A DNA stretch of 64,000 nt from Listeria rocourtiae FSL F6-920 (GTDB taxonomy: Bacteria; Bacillota; Bacilli; Lactobacillales; Listeriaceae). Positions within the stretch are counted from its first letter, which is position 1; each line of letters opens with the position of its first letter. The translations under genes and the position numbers were made by a program. Of the stretch, positions 1 through 10,191 are shown one piece after another. Where the stretch lies: contig NZ_AODK01000021.1 of the NCBI RefSeq assembly GCF_000525975.1, positions 1 through 64,000 on the forward strand. The letters are read 5' to 3'. The notes below the pieces were generated by a model. It worked only from the letters and a program-made list of their open reading frames with translations. It did not search any database and had not been told where the DNA came from.

Positions 1-1362
1 ATACCGAATCGGGTACGGCACACGGGTATCTACCGTAACGGAGACGCGTGGGTACACCACTTGATTGACAGAAAGCCCAATTGTGTGGATAGCGCTCGTT
101 CGCTTCCCAGTGACCCATTTTTGTTTTTGGTAACCTCTACTACCATCCAACGTCAAGGCATCGGTGTGTAGCACATTTTGACTTAAGGTGAGCTTCGTAT
201 AGAGGTTATTCTGTTTGGAAGCAATCCACCAAGCTTATCGGGCAAAGGTATCTCCATGAAGCTGATTGTGTTGTACCGCCCCTGCGGTGATGGGTTGTTT
301 ATTTCCAAAATAGAGCACCGCACTGCCTAGGCCAGTCGAATAGGGTACCTCTATCCGATTATATTCAAATAAGAAGGTATCCACTTCTTCCAACAGGAAC
401 AGGTGGTAGCTGCGCTGGATATGCCAGTAGTGATTATAGCGGATTTGCAAAGTACGGACGCGGTAAGTCCACCCCACTGGTTGCCCTTGTGCATCGCGCT
501 TATCTTGTCCGCGGGAATAGAAAAGCACTCCTTCATACCCCGAGTTTTCCGTATTTCCTACGGTATTGTACTGAAACGTAATGGCTTCCGTTGTGGCCCC
601 ATCGTGATCACCATTGACCGCCAGCACGCGGTTTTTGGTGTCAATGAACGTATTGTATTCCAGCAAGAATTGCCCACCATCCAAGACAATGGCTTCATCT
701 TCTTGTTTAACAAACCAATTCTGGCGAATCGTTGCCCCGCCCAAACGAATCAAGTATAAGCCATTATCTTGGACGTCGTAAAAGCGGTTGCCTTCGAGGT
801 AAAACTGGTCTGGTGTTGCCCCAAAAACATCTCCTAATGCCACTATACCTTGATTGACCGAAGAAAAGAGATTATCAGTGATGCGGTAGATGGTCGAACC
901 CACAGGCGTGCCTTGAATGGTAATACATCGATTGAGTACATCCGCATCAGTTCCTATTCCATCATTAGGGCCAAATTCATTCCCCTCTAGCGTCACCATT
1001 GGACAATCTTGGAACAACACATTACTATCAGTAGCCCCATGCGTAATGAACCTATCTGGGTTATAACCATAAAAACGGCAATGACGAATGGTTACCTCCG
1101 CACAGCGAATAAACTGAAGTCCAAAATTAGCCCGTTCCTTGAGATTAAAGGACAGTCCTTCTAAGACAATGGGGGTCGTCTGATCTTGAAAAACACCCAT
1201 GGCAACAAGTTTTAAATCTTGTTGTTCGTCTATCTCGAATTGCGTGCCGGGTACTGCCGATAGGATTTCTTCTGGTGTTAGCGTTTTCAAAACAGGGATA
1301 CGTGGGCCAGTAAACGAGTGCTGAGGAACAAAGTCTTGCAGTGTGTACGTTAAAGCTGTCAT
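1..1362 (-). pseudogene. Right-handed beta-helix repeat protein, interrupted by an in-frame TAA and cut by the window edge
   Basis: The start is the ATG at 1360-1362, eight bases after a strong GGAAGGAGG site; upstream in-frame codons have no such site. The first 375 residues are rich in short repeats of the N-x-F/I-x-x-V/T type typical of parallel beta-helix (NosD/pectate-lyase-like) proteins, for example LEGNEFGPNDG and LEYNTFIDTKN. I see no signal peptide. A TAA at 235-237 stops the frame, but the same frame stays open for all 78 codons down to base 1 with ordinary protein-like sequence (AWWIASKQNN onward). So this is either a nonsense mutation or base error in a longer gene, or a gene with read-through. 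The substrate is unknown; such folds occur in carbohydrate-binding, phage-tail and surface proteins. No other gene on this side of the window is visible to tell which. Confidence 0.75.
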
Positions 1363-1713
1363 TTTTTTGCCTCCTTCCGTGAGTATAAACAAGCATTATC
1401 CTTAATGTTCAATATAACACATTGTTTGAATATTTGATACCGTTAAAAATATCCATTAATTATCCTGTTTTTTCTCCTTTTTCTTTCTTCATCGCTTATG
1501 TTAGATTCAGTTTGTACTTTGAACTTATTACAAATAGGCATGTCAGCTTTATCTGACACTAGACACCATTCAAAACCTCGCGAAATGAAATAGCAGATAT
1601 CGTATCTGGTAATCATAAAAATGTGGGAAAATTATAATATTAAGATACCAAATGGAACATTTATTTCTTATTTTTAAAATTAGTTTCGCATAAAACTTCA
1701 AACAAAATAAAAT

Positions 1714-1741
1714 CGCCTCACTCCTTATTTTGAGTAAGACG
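1714..1741 (-). terminator. Rho-independent terminator downstream of the DUF1761 gene
   Basis: Read on the minus strand, a 10-bp stem (CGUCUUACUC pairing with GAGUGAGGCG, using G-U pairs) is followed by a T-rich tract. The wobble pairs only work on the minus strand, which sets the direction. Confidence 0.5.
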
Positions 1742-1800
1742 AAAATTATGCTCTACACAAAGCATGCGAAAGCGTTTCAGAAGGTTTTATAATTGTGAGC

Positions 1801-1962
1801 TCTAACTCTTTTCATTCGTAGTGCCACTGATGGTTTACATGCTCGCTTTGCTCTCATGCATATTGGGGCTCTAACTCTCTTCATTCGTAGTGCCACTGAT
1901 GGTTTACATGCTCGCTTTGCTCTCATGCATATTGGGGCTCTAACTCTCTTCATTCGTAGTGC
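1801..1962. repeat. 69-bp tandem repeat, about 2.3 copies
   Basis: Units start at 1801, 1870 and 1939, exactly 69 bases apart. The third is truncated after about 24 bases. A 33-base stretch of the unit, starting TTACATGCTCGCTTTG, recurs at 29165-29197 next to another surface-protein gene, so the unit is also a dispersed element. No reading frame or clear stem explains it. Confidence 0.8.
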
Positions 1963-1970
1963 CCCAACAT

Positions 1971-2348
1971 TTACGTAAAAAGCGCTACACTAGTGGTCAT
2001 AATCATGATTGTAATTAATTTATAGCTTTCGTTAATCAAAATCAACCTAAATGGCTTCATTTCGAACATGTAATTCTTAATTGCTGATAGAATTGCGATG
2101 CCAGCAACTAATAAACCTCCCAAATAAATATTCAGGTCTAAATGGATTAAAACAAAGCTCACAACTATAGCTACAGCCATCTCAACAACAAGTGTCACAA
2201 CCATTGGTGTTATTGGTGAGGATTTTTGAACTGTTTCTTCGTTAATTCCAACAGCCTCCATCCATACCTTTCCAAAAAGCACAGAATACCATAGCGCTCC
2301 AACCGCAAATGCGACTAGTCCAGCTAATAATGCAATAATGATGTTCAT
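1971..2348 (-). CDS. DUF1761 family small membrane protein
   Basis: A 125-residue protein with four predicted hydrophobic segments. It begins MNIIIALLAG and carries the WYSVLFGKVWM motif near residue 21, which matches the W-Y-S-x-L-F-G-K-x-W signature of DUF1761 membrane proteins. Its role is unknown; nothing here suggests a transport substrate. The start follows a GGGGG ribosome site seven bases upstream. It sits 77 bases downstream of the cupin gene on the same strand and is followed by a hairpin terminator, so it is either monocistronic or the tail of a two-gene unit. Confidence 0.75.
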   Translation of the reverse strand: MNIIIALLAGLVAFAVGALWYSVLFGKVWMEAVGINEETVQKSSPITPMVVTLVVEMAVAIVVSFVLIHLDLNIYLGGLLVAGIAILSAIKNYMFEMKPFRLILINESYKLITIMIMTTSVALFT

Positions 2349-2425
2349 GTATATCCCCCTTTTCCATGTAAAAACTATATTAGCATGTTTTTGGCGATTT
2401 TAACATCATTAATCGATTGGTAACG

Positions 2426-2809
2426 CTATTCATGTTCATGCAAAATCAAATCTAGTGGTACTGGTCCAGCAATTCCGATGAATACAAAATCTTTTGTTCC
2501 CGTGTTCTTCATGCCATGCTTTTCGCCAGGCCTTGCTACGCACACCATTCCTTTTGAAATTTCAACAGATTCGCCACACTCTGGATAGTAAGTGCCTGAA
2601 TCTCCATCAATACAAATCCAAATATCATCTGCCCGTTCGTGGGAATGGAAATATAATTCTTGCCCCGGTTTCAAACACCACACAGCACCAACTGTTTGTC
2701 CTGTTTCGTAAAAAATATTTTTCTTAGCTTGGTTATTATCGAAAGACTTGATTTCATTTACATCAAAAATACGATTTTGGTAATCTTGTACTTTCTTCGC
2801 AAACATCAT
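2426..2809 (-). CDS. Cupin domain protein
   Basis: A single-domain cupin of about 127 residues. The metal-binding motif 1 is seen as FHSHERADD (two His, then acidic residues) and motif 2 as GEKHGMKN, so a bound metal is likely. Between them lies the usual beta-barrel pattern. A start at the ATG of 2807-2809 gives a nine-base spacing to GAGAGGAG; the ATG at 2816-2818 directly abuts that site and is less likely. The family covers sugar isomerases, dioxygenases and binding proteins, so the substrate cannot be named. It may be co-transcribed with the DUF1761 gene. Confidence 0.75.
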   Translation of the reverse strand: MMFAKKVQDYQNRIFDVNEIKSFDNNQAKKNIFYETGQTVGAVWCLKPGQELYFHSHERADDIWICIDGDSGTYYPECGESVEISKGMVCVARPGEKHGMKNTGTKDFVFIGIAGPVPLDLILHEHE

Positions 2810-3004
2810 GTGGAGCATCTCCTCTCGAATTTGTGATAATATTCACAATTATTATTTTACACTTGAGGAGTGGATAAATCTTTGTTGCTTTAAGCTAATT
2901 TTACGCTGCTTTTTTATCTAAATGGAATAAAAAAGTTTATACGTTTGCTCACAAGCTTGTTTTCAATGACTAGATTGCCTCTGCCTTTCGTTTATAATGG
3001 CTGA

Positions 3005-4283
3005 CTATCCTTTGTGTCCGCCAACCATTGAAGCGCGCCTCAGCCCCGTTGCACCGACTGCTAGGCTACTTGCGTGCATCAAAGACTGAAAACCGTAACG
3101 ATCGCGAATCTTGTCTATCGTTCGCTCTAGCTGCTCTTGATTTACCGTTTGAACAGCATTCTCAAATAAGTTCAGTTGAGTACCATCTTTGTAGCGAATT
3201 TTACCCAATTGGATGGATAGACTACGAATGGGCTCATTTGCTACATGTTTACGAAATAGGTATAGTATATACGTACTTATCTTCTTACTGCTATCAGTTG
3301 GATGAATTTTCAATTGGTTTCCAAAACCTTTTAGTAGACTATGACGACTGTAGCCTATGGAAACATGAATAACGGATGTTTCTGCATGCTCACGTCGTAA
3401 ACGCATCGCGATATCCTCTACCATTTCACGGATAACTATTTCGACTTCCCTATGATTATCGTAATCGCGCTCTAGTATTTGGCTCTTCCCGTAGCTCTTT
3501 GACAATGGAACGTATTTCTCTGCTAAGTCCGTATAATCAATACCATTCGCATGATAAAAAAGCTCCTCGCCGACGATTCCCATTGCGTGTCGTAAAAAAT
3601 TGGGCTCTGCATGTGCTAAATCATATATTGTATAAATGCCTATGCGATTCAGCTGTACTTCCGTTCTTCGTCCAACTCCCCACATTTCTGTCATCGGCTT
3701 TACTTTCCATAGTTTATTCGGAACATCTTTGTAACGCCATTCTGCAATACCGCTCGACTGATGCTTTGCTTCGACATCTAGCGCTACTTTCGCGAGTAGC
3801 GGGTTTTCTCCAATTCCAATCGTGACATATAATCGCAACTCATCTAAAATATCTTGCTGTATTCGTTTCGCGATAGTCATTGTGTCACCAAATAAGCTAT
3901 GCGAGTGGGATACATCCAAAATAGCCTCATCGATAGAATAAATGAGTAAGTGTTCTGGTCCTACATACCGCTTGAATATCGAAATAATCATTTCATTGAC
4001 TTGCAAATAAAGCTTCATTCTTGGTTCTGCGACAATAATCCGGGTATCTTCTGGGATTTCATAGCGCCTCGATCCTGTTTTGATATTAAATGTATCTTTC
4101 ATTTTCTGAGTTGCTGCAAGAACTAGACCGCCTTGGCTCTCTTGATTACTCATAACAACTAAATAGGCTTCTAATGGGTTTAGCCGCCTTTTCACACATT
4201 CAACTGATGCGAAAAAAACTTTTCACATCGATGCATAGAATGTCGCGTTTTGGGGCATTTTCATAATCAATTAACTGTACCAT
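3005..4283 (-). pseudogene. UvrX/UmuC-like Y-family DNA polymerase, frameshifted
   Basis: A Y-family translesion polymerase of the Gram-positive UvrX/YqjW type. The palm motif YSIDE is intact in LLIYSIDEAILDVS, followed by helix-hairpin-helix and little-finger regions. The first catalytic aspartate lies in LCIDVKSFF, encoded in a different frame from the rest. Between them is an A7 run (4212-4218, plus strand); removing one base joins the two parts as KSFFASVECVKRRL. The ATG at 4281-4283 overlaps the end of the YolD-like gene by 13 bases, the usual coupled arrangement. As read, the frame from 4195 lacks the first catalytic Asp and would be inactive. A base over-call or genuine loss are both possible. 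LexA control is shown by the box upstream of the YolD gene. Confidence 0.85.
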
Positions 4284-4609
4284 TTCTCAATCCGCCTTTC
4301 TTCTACGTGGCGAATATTGGTCAGTTCTATCGCCTGAATTCCGCTACTCGTTCGAATATAAATACTGTCTCCCTCGATGCCAATTAATTGTCCAACGATA
4401 TCTGGTTGTGCGTCAATTCCCACTGCTTGGTACTCCTGAATAGCAAGCATGACATGATGCGAAGTTGCGTGAGTTAAGATAGATTGAATAGCCGCCTCGT
4501 CCATTGCCACTTTCCACTGCGGAATTCGATTAGATTGCTCCATATGCGCGGTGTGTTCACTCAATATGAAACCGCCCCATTTCTTTAGTCCTCGATCTTT
4601 GTAGGCCAT
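4271..4609 (-). CDS. YolD-like family protein
   Basis: A 112-residue YolD-like protein, recognised by its position directly before a UvrX-like polymerase and by the conserved core IPQWKVAMDEAA and the RHVEERRIEKW tail. Members accompany Y-family polymerases in Firmicute chromosomes, plasmids and phages and are thought to be SOS-associated; the molecular role is not settled. The start follows GGAGG by nine bases. The stop overlaps the polymerase start, implying translational coupling. A LexA box lies about 80 bases upstream. Confidence 0.85.
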   Translation of the reverse strand: MAYKDRGLKKWGGFILSEHTAHMEQSNRIPQWKVAMDEAAIQSILTHATSHHVMLAIQEYQAVGIDAQPDIVGQLIGIEGDSIYIRTSSGIQAIELTNIRHVEERRIEKWYS

Positions 4610-4677
4610 GATAAATCGCCTCCTGTTTATTGACTGGATGAAAACTCGCTACTATTTTCTCCATCATTATATATAAC

Positions 4678-4706
4678 AGTATACAAACATACGTTCTTGT
4701 TTACAA
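4678..4706 (-). promoter_or_regulatory. SOS promoter with LexA box
   Basis: On the minus strand a -35 TTGTAA (4701-4706) and a -10 TATACT (4678-4683) are separated by 17 bases. The spacer contains AGAACGTATGTTTG (4684-4697), matching the Gram-positive LexA consensus CGAACRNRYGTTYC at all core positions. A repressor there would block the promoter, fitting DNA-damage control of the YolD/UvrX pair. Confidence 0.8.
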
Positions 4707-4821
4707 GTCACTAAAGAACTATTTCAAGTTAAGAACGAATAGGCTAGCAAATTTCCAATTTAAAGCATTGCACAAAAAAACACACCTAGTCTAAATGAAT
4801 AGCTAGGATGTGCTTTGCGTC

Positions 4822-6967
4822 TTATTTTAGTTTTAATTTTGCCAATGCTTCTGCCATCGGGTTATTGAAAGGTTCTTCTTCTTTTTTGTTCTGTTTCTTC
4901 ATATATTTTGCAACTTCGCTTTTTGAGACGTTTTTTATTTTTCTCATTGCCACGACGAGCATTGAATGCGGATAGTTTTTCACGATGTCCGCAAGCACAT
5001 GTAAAGATTTGCTTATCACCTTCTCCGCGTAATTCCATACGTTTATGGCATTTGGGACAGCGGGCATTCGTTGTTCTGGCAACTGATTCACGATGGCCAC
5101 ATTCACGATCTTGACATACGAGCATCGTACCCTTTTTGCCCTTGACTTTGAGCATGAGTTTGCCGCAATCTGGGCATTTTGTGGATGTAATATTATCGTG
5201 TTTGAACTTCTTGTCATTTTGCTTGATTTCTGTCACAGCTTTTTTGGCGTAATCGCGCATTTCGTTCGTAAACGTGGTTTTGTCTAATTGGCCTTTTGCG
5301 ATTTTGGATAGCTTTTGCTCCCAAATTGCCGTCAGCTCTGGTGATTTTAGGTCAGCTGGAACGAGCTCTAGCAATTGGCGACCTTTCGACGTAATCATGA
5401 TATCTTTACCTTGCTTCTCTAGAGAAAAGCTGTTGAAAAGTTTCTCGATAATATCAGCACGTGTTGCAACCGTGCCAAGTCCACCAGTTTCGCCAAGTGT
5501 TTTCGCTAAATCTTTTTTACCACTGGACAGGCTTGGATTTTCCATCGCAGAAAGTAGCGTTGCCTCGTTGTATCTAGCTGGCGGCTTTGTTTTACCAGTT
5601 GTTAGCTGAATATCACGAACTTTTAATTGCTCGCCTTTTTTCAACTTGGTTACTGTATCCTTATCGTTATCCTCATTATAAACGGCTTTCCAACCGAGTG
5701 ATTTGACGACTTTCCCCTTAAGGCCAAACGTTTCGTTCCCAATTTTGGCTTGTACAGCGGTTTCTTCATACACAAATGGTGCAGAAAGTACGGCCAAAAA
5801 GCGCTTCACTACGAGGTCATAAATTTTGCGTTCGCGATCGTTGAGGTCCGATAAGCTCGGTGTTTCTTCCGTTGGGATAATCGCGTGGTGATCACTTACT
5901 TTGCTGTTATCAACAAATGACTTATTTGCTTTGATTGGTTTCGATGCCACAGCACGCGCGGGTTTTGCGTAAGGTCCTATGCCACACGCTTCAACGCGTT
6001 CTTTCAACGTTGGCACGATATCATCAGAAATAAAGCGCGAATCAGTACGCGGATACGTCAGAATTTTATGGCGCTCATACAGTGTCTGCATGATATTTAG
6101 TGTTTCTTTAGCGGAAAAATCAAAACGTTTATTGGCGTCACGTTGCAATTCTGTCAAATCGTAAAGACCCGGTGCATGCGTTTTCTTCTCTTTCACCGCT
6201 ACATCTGTAATCACAGCCTCTTTGCCATTCAGACTCCGCGCAATTTTCTCAGCTTCAGCCTCATCGAAAGTCTGGCCTCTACTCCAAGAAAAACTGCCTT
6301 GCTCGGTTACAGCCGTCAATTGATAAAATTCTTTCGGTTTAAACTGGCGAATCTCTTCTTCACGCCCCGCAATCATTGCAAGCGTTGGCGTCTGTACGCG
6401 TCCACAAGAAAGTTGCGCGTTATATTTTGTCGTTAAGGCACGCGTGGCATTGATTCCAACTACCCAATCTGCTTCTGAACGGGCTTCGGCTGAGCGGTAT
6501 AAATTTTCGTAGGCTTTTCCTGGTTGAAGGTGGTTGAAGCCTTCACGAATCGCTTTATCCGTTACAGACGAAATCCAGAGACGCTTAATTGGCTTCTTCA
6601 CTTTGGCATACTCTATAATCCAGCGCGCCACGAGCTCACCTTCGCGCCCGGCATCGGTTGCAATAACGATAGAATCCACGTCTTTACGCATCATCAAACT
6701 TTTCACAGTTTCGTATTGCTTTCGTGTTTGTTTGATTGGTACGAGTTTCATTTTTTGCGGAAGCATCGGCAAATCTTCCATATTCCACGATTTATATTTG
6801 GCATCATAATTTTCCGGATCAGCGAGCGTGATTAAGTGCCCCAGCGCCCAAGTTACGATATATTTCGAGCCTTCAAGATAGCCATTCTTGCCCTGCTTAC
6901 AGCCAAGAACACGCGCAATATCTTTCCCAACAGAAGGCTTCTCTGCTAAAACTACTATTTTTGTCAT
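4822..6967 (-). CDS. topB: DNA topoisomerase III, with a frameshift near the 3' end
   Basis: Type IA topoisomerase that relaxes and decatenates DNA. It opens with the Toprim domain (KIVVLAEKPSVGKDIA, then DAGREGE), and the active-site Tyr lies in ILTYPRTDSRF near residue 310. C-terminal zinc-ribbon cysteines follow (CPDCGK, CQDRECGH, CPKCHK, CACGH). The start at 6965-6967 follows GAAAGGA; longer in-frame extensions have no ribosome site. The continuous frame ends at 4862 with a basic, untypical tail. Removing one base from the T6 run at 4931-4936 instead gives a tail ending AEALAKLKLK with stop at 4822, which is what I expect in Listeria. Only the last 40 or so residues are affected, so the enzyme core is intact. 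Confidence 0.93.
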
Positions 6968-7006
6968 TTTAAAATTCCTTTCTGGATTATGAGATATGTT
7001 TATTCT

Positions 7007-7193
7007 AACATAGAAAAGCGATGCTGGCTCGTTAGGTCTGATTGAACTTGGAGCAGGCGCAGCTAAAACCATCCCTTGGTTTTTGCGGAGCCTGTGAAAG
7101 TTCCGAAGACCTAGCCTGCTGAGCTAGACAACATAGAAAAGCGATGCTGGCTTGTCAGGTCTGATTGAACTTGGAACAGGCGCAGCTAAAACC
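7007..7193. repeat. Pair of 64-bp direct repeats
   Basis: Bases 7007-7070 and 7130-7193 are near-identical, 123 bases apart, differing at about three positions. They lie between the WxL-interacting protein gene and topB. No reading frame crosses them. They could be a duplicated leader or a remnant of local recombination. Confidence 0.8.
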
Positions 7194-7228
7194 CGAATAA
7201 GAGCCACCTTACAGCTCCCATCCGGGTT
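7190..7228 (-). terminator. Hairpin terminator after the DUF916 gene
   Basis: On the minus strand AACCCG pairs with CGGGTT, with an inner GGGAGC/GCTCTT stem, followed by TTTT. It starts eleven bases after the stop codon at 7239. Confidence 0.55.
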
Positions 7229-7238
7229 CTCTACTTAT

Positions 7239-8268
7239 TTATTCCTTTTTATCTTCATCTTTGTCCTTTTTCGAGCGTTTTCCTAGCCAGAATGCTAGAA
7301 GTACAAGCAGAATAAGAGCTAAAGCGCCTCCTGCAATGTACCACCATGTATAGTCTTTTTCAAGATCTATCGCTTTATCGTTTAATTTCTTCGCATCGTC
7401 GCCTTTAATGGTGAATTCTTCATCCCATTTCCATGTGTTATCTCCAGACGTTGCTACCATTTTTAAGCGATATTTTCCCGCTTTGAGCGGCTGATTTTCC
7501 CAATCAATTGCATAATTAAAATTGGAATTTGGCGCCATTCTCAAATTATCGCGTTTTGCTTGATGTAAAACCTGATTGTCGCCTGATTTATAAATTTTAG
7601 CATCAATCATTAGTGGTTTAATAATTGTCGCTTCTGGGTTTTGCAAGTTCACCGTCACCACATTGCGATAATTGATTTGTTGCGGTTTAATTTCTTGTAA
7701 TTTCATGTCAGGCTCTACAACTGTATCATTTTCCGACAGTTGTACGCCAACTACATAGGCATACCGATTCTTGATTTGCACTCCTTGGTCATCTTCTTTT
7801 TTTCGCGTCAGGATCTTCTTTTTCAATGAACTGCAAGCCGCCTAAAATAATACCATCAAATGCAGTGTCAGGCATTGTCACTGCAACCTTGATTGTCTTA
7901 CTGCTATTAGCTGGAAGTACAACTTCATCTTCCATCGTGGCAATCGATGAAAATGGTATTTTAAGCGATTTATCCAATTTCGGATTAGTTTGGCTGTAAT
8001 CGACAATGCCATTATCGTTCGTCACTGCCGTATTTGCATTCGTTTCTACGGTTATTTCTTTATCCGTATCGTTCTTAAGTACAACTTCTAAATCTTGTTT
8101 TTGGCCTGGCTTCATGCGTAAATCAAAGTATGTCTTGGATTTATCGATTTGATTATCCGGAATAACTGTTGTTACCGAAAAATTTGCTGCCGCCTCAGGG
8201 CTCAATGGATGGAATAAAACACCTATTAACATAGTTGGTAATGCTAAAAGTAACATGACCTTCTTCAA
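7239..8268 (-). pseudogene. WxL-interacting protein (DUF916/DUF3324), frameshifted
   Basis: A surface protein of the WxL system: signal peptide (KKVMLLLALP, ending about EAAA), an N-terminal DUF916 domain (residues about 35-150, with DLRMKPGQKQDLEV), a DUF3324 domain (about 160-290), then one membrane segment near the C-terminus (WWYIAGGALALILL) and a charged lysine-rich tail. Members bind peptidoglycan and WxL proteins. The reading frame breaks at a T7 run (7797-7803, plus strand); removing one base joins the two halves as DPDAKKEDDQG. A TTG start at 8266-8268 lies nine bases after AAAGGAG; frames further up lack a ribosome site. No WxL partner lies next to it; the nearest is about 20 kb away at 27671. 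Confidence 0.85.
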
Positions 8269-8368
8269 AAAACCCAACTCCTTTCCATTCTCTCTTTTAG
8301 CAAAATCTAATTTTACATATCTCACCTACAAATACCCGTTGAGCCTGCTTTAAAAACTTCCAGCATAG

Positions 8369-8411
8369 AAAAACAGCATTGGGACATAAAAATACCCGTC
8401 CCAATACTGCT
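8369..8411 (-). terminator. Terminator of recQ
   Basis: On the minus strand AGCAGTATTGGGAC pairs with GTCCCAATGCTG and is followed by TTTTTCT, beginning directly after the recQ stop codon. Confidence 0.75.
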
Positions 8412-8412
8412 T

Positions 8413-10191
8413 TTATACCTGTTTCTGCAAAACTTCCAAAAACTCCGCGCCATATTTCTCGAGCTTATTCATACCGACACCTTTAATTTCCAAAAACGTC
8501 TCTTCGTCTTTTGGTAGGTATTCACACATTTGCCGTAACGTTTCGTCGGAAAAAATAATATATGGAGGAACTTTGTGCTTCGATGCAAGCTCCCGGCGCA
8601 CTTCTCGTAACTCACCGAACAATCCTTCATCCACATCAATCGATACTTTCGTAACTTTGCGCGCTGTTTTCCGCGTGACTTTCTCTTTACCTAGCAAAAC
8701 GCTAATCGCTTCATTTGTCAGTTTTAGCGATGGAAATTGGCTATCTGTGTAACTCAGATATTTCTCTGCCGCCAAATAATCAATCAGCTGCAAAACATCT
8801 TTCTGCGAGCGATCCTTCATCAAACCATGCGTCGATAACTCCTCCAGGTGCCACTGCTGGATTTTCTGATCCTTAGAGCCAGTCAACACTTTAGCAACCA
8901 TGACTTTTCCGAAACGCTCTTGCATTCTCTTAATACATGAAAAGACTTGCTGTGCCTCAATCGTGATGTCCTGCGCTTCTCGTGTATCAAGGCAATTCCC
9001 GCAACGTCCGCAGTTCTCGCCTTCTTCGCCAAAATATTGCACAATATACTTCTGCAAACAAATCTCCGTGTAGCCATAACCCGCCATTTGGCGTAGTTTC
9101 GCGTATTCGTTCTGCTTGCGCTCTTCGTCCATTTCCGATTGGTCAATCAAAAAATGTTGAATATGCATGTCTTGTGGACCAAACAACAAAATACAATCAC
9201 TGGCTACACCATCACGCCCAGCACGTCCCGCTTCTTGGTAGTAGGCCTCAATATTTCGTGGCAAATTGTAATGAATCACGTAGCGCACATTTGACTTGTT
9301 TATTCCCATACCAAATGCGTTCGTTGCTACCATTACACGCACATCATCATATAGAAACTTCTCCTGCCAACCGTTGCGTTCCTTATCCGACATGCCACCA
9401 TGATATTTCCCCGTCGGAATACCCTTCTTGCTCAGCACCTCATACAGCCGCTCCACCTCTTTACGCGTCGCCGCATACACAATTCCTGACTGCTCCGCGT
9501 TTGTTTTCAGATAATCCAGTAAGTACTTATCACGGTCTTGCCCCTTCACCACTTGAAAAGCCAAGTTTTCACGTGCAAATCCAGTCTGAACAATACTATC
9601 CGCGCCAATATCCAGCAACTTCATAATGTCCTCAGAAACAGTCGGGGTCGCCGTCGCCGTCAGTGCAATAATAAGCGGGCGTGGGTGAATCCGGTCCAAC
9701 GTATCACACAACGTCAAATAACTCGGACGAAAATCATGCCCCCAATGCGAAATACAATGTGCCTCATCAATCGCAAAAAGCGCAATATCTGTCGTGTCCA
9801 CCAATCGCTGAAAACTCGATGTTTCCAAACGCTCCGGCGCAATATAAAGCAATTTTACCGCTCCATTTTCCGCATCCCAAAGCCGATTATCAATCTCCGT
9901 ACCCGTCAATGAACTATTCACAAACGTTGCCGGAATTCCCAGTTCATTAAGCGCATCAACTTGATCTTTCATCAGTGAAATCAACGGTGACACCACAATC
10001 GTCAAACCATCCAAAACTAGCGCAGGAATCTGATAGCAGAGTGACTTACCGCCCCCAGTTGGCATAATCGCCAGTGTATCCTTACGTCCATATAAATTCC
10101 GCAACACGCCCTCTTGTCCATCACGAAACGACGAGTAGCCAAAGCTTTCCTGCAAAACTTGTTGTGACCTACTCCAATATTGTTCTATCAT
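8413..10191 (-). CDS. recQ: RecQ-type ATP-dependent DNA helicase
   Basis: A 592-residue superfamily 2 helicase. Motif I is TGGGKSLCYQ near residue 45, motif II DEAHCISHWG near 140, and motif VI is in EAGRAGRDG near 325. The RecQ C-terminal zinc region has the cysteine cluster around CGRCGNC near 390, and an HRDC domain ends the protein (VPPYIIFSDETL to the C-terminus). The full domain set and length fit RecQ, which unwinds 3'-5' during recombination repair. The start follows GTAGGTG. It is followed by its own terminator and preceded by a long non-coding stretch, so it is probably monocistronic. Weak alternative: a RecS-type paralogue, which usually lacks the HRDC domain. Confidence 0.93.
   Translation of the reverse strand: MIEQYWSRSQQVLQESFGYSSFRDGQEGVLRNLYGRKDTLAIMPTGGGKSLCYQIPALVLDGLTIVVSPLISLMKDQVDALNELGIPATFVNSSLTGTEIDNRLWDAENGAVKLLYIAPERLETSSFQRLVDTTDIALFAIDEAHCISHWGHDFRPSYLTLCDTLDRIHPRPLIIALTATATPTVSEDIMKLLDIGADSIVQTGFARENLAFQVVKGQDRDKYLLDYLKTNAEQSGIVYAATRKEVERLYEVLSKKGIPTGKYHGGMSDKERNGWQEKFLYDDVRVMVATNAFGMGINKSNVRYVIHYNLPRNIEAYYQEAGRAGRDGVASDCILLFGPQDMHIQHFLIDQSEMDEERKQNEYAKLRQMAGYGYTEICLQKYIVQYFGEEGENCGRCGNCLDTREAQDITIEAQQVFSCIKRMQERFGKVMVAKVLTGSKDQKIQQWHLEELSTHGLMKDRSQKDVLQLIDYLAAEKYLSYTDSQFPSLKLTNEAISVLLGKEKVTRKTARKVTKVSIDVDEGLFGELREVRRELASKHKVPPYIIFSDETLRQMCEYLPKDEETFLEIKGVGMNKLEKYGAEFLEVLQKQV

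Larger units (their letters stand above)
1393..1970. other. Intergenic region with terminator and tandem repeat
   Basis: No credible reading frame was found on either strand. The region holds a terminator-like hairpin for the upstream minus-strand gene and a 69-bp tandem repeat, both listed separately. The rest is AT-rich and featureless. Confidence 0.5.

Noticed and set aside
403..759. Plus-strand open frame inside the beta-helix gene
   Set aside because: Antisense shadow of the minus-strand gene, with no ribosome site and low-complexity composition.
1801..1962. CRISPR array
   Set aside because: The repeats are directly adjacent with no unique spacers, and no cas genes are present.
4862..4930. 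Basic C-terminal tail of topoisomerase III as a special domain
   Set aside because: It is the product of a one-base shift in a T6 run; the restored frame gives the expected tail.
8982..9626. Long plus-strand frame of 214 codons opposite recQ
   Set aside because: Composition (many Ser, Pro, His) and overlap with a full-length conserved helicase show it to be a shadow.
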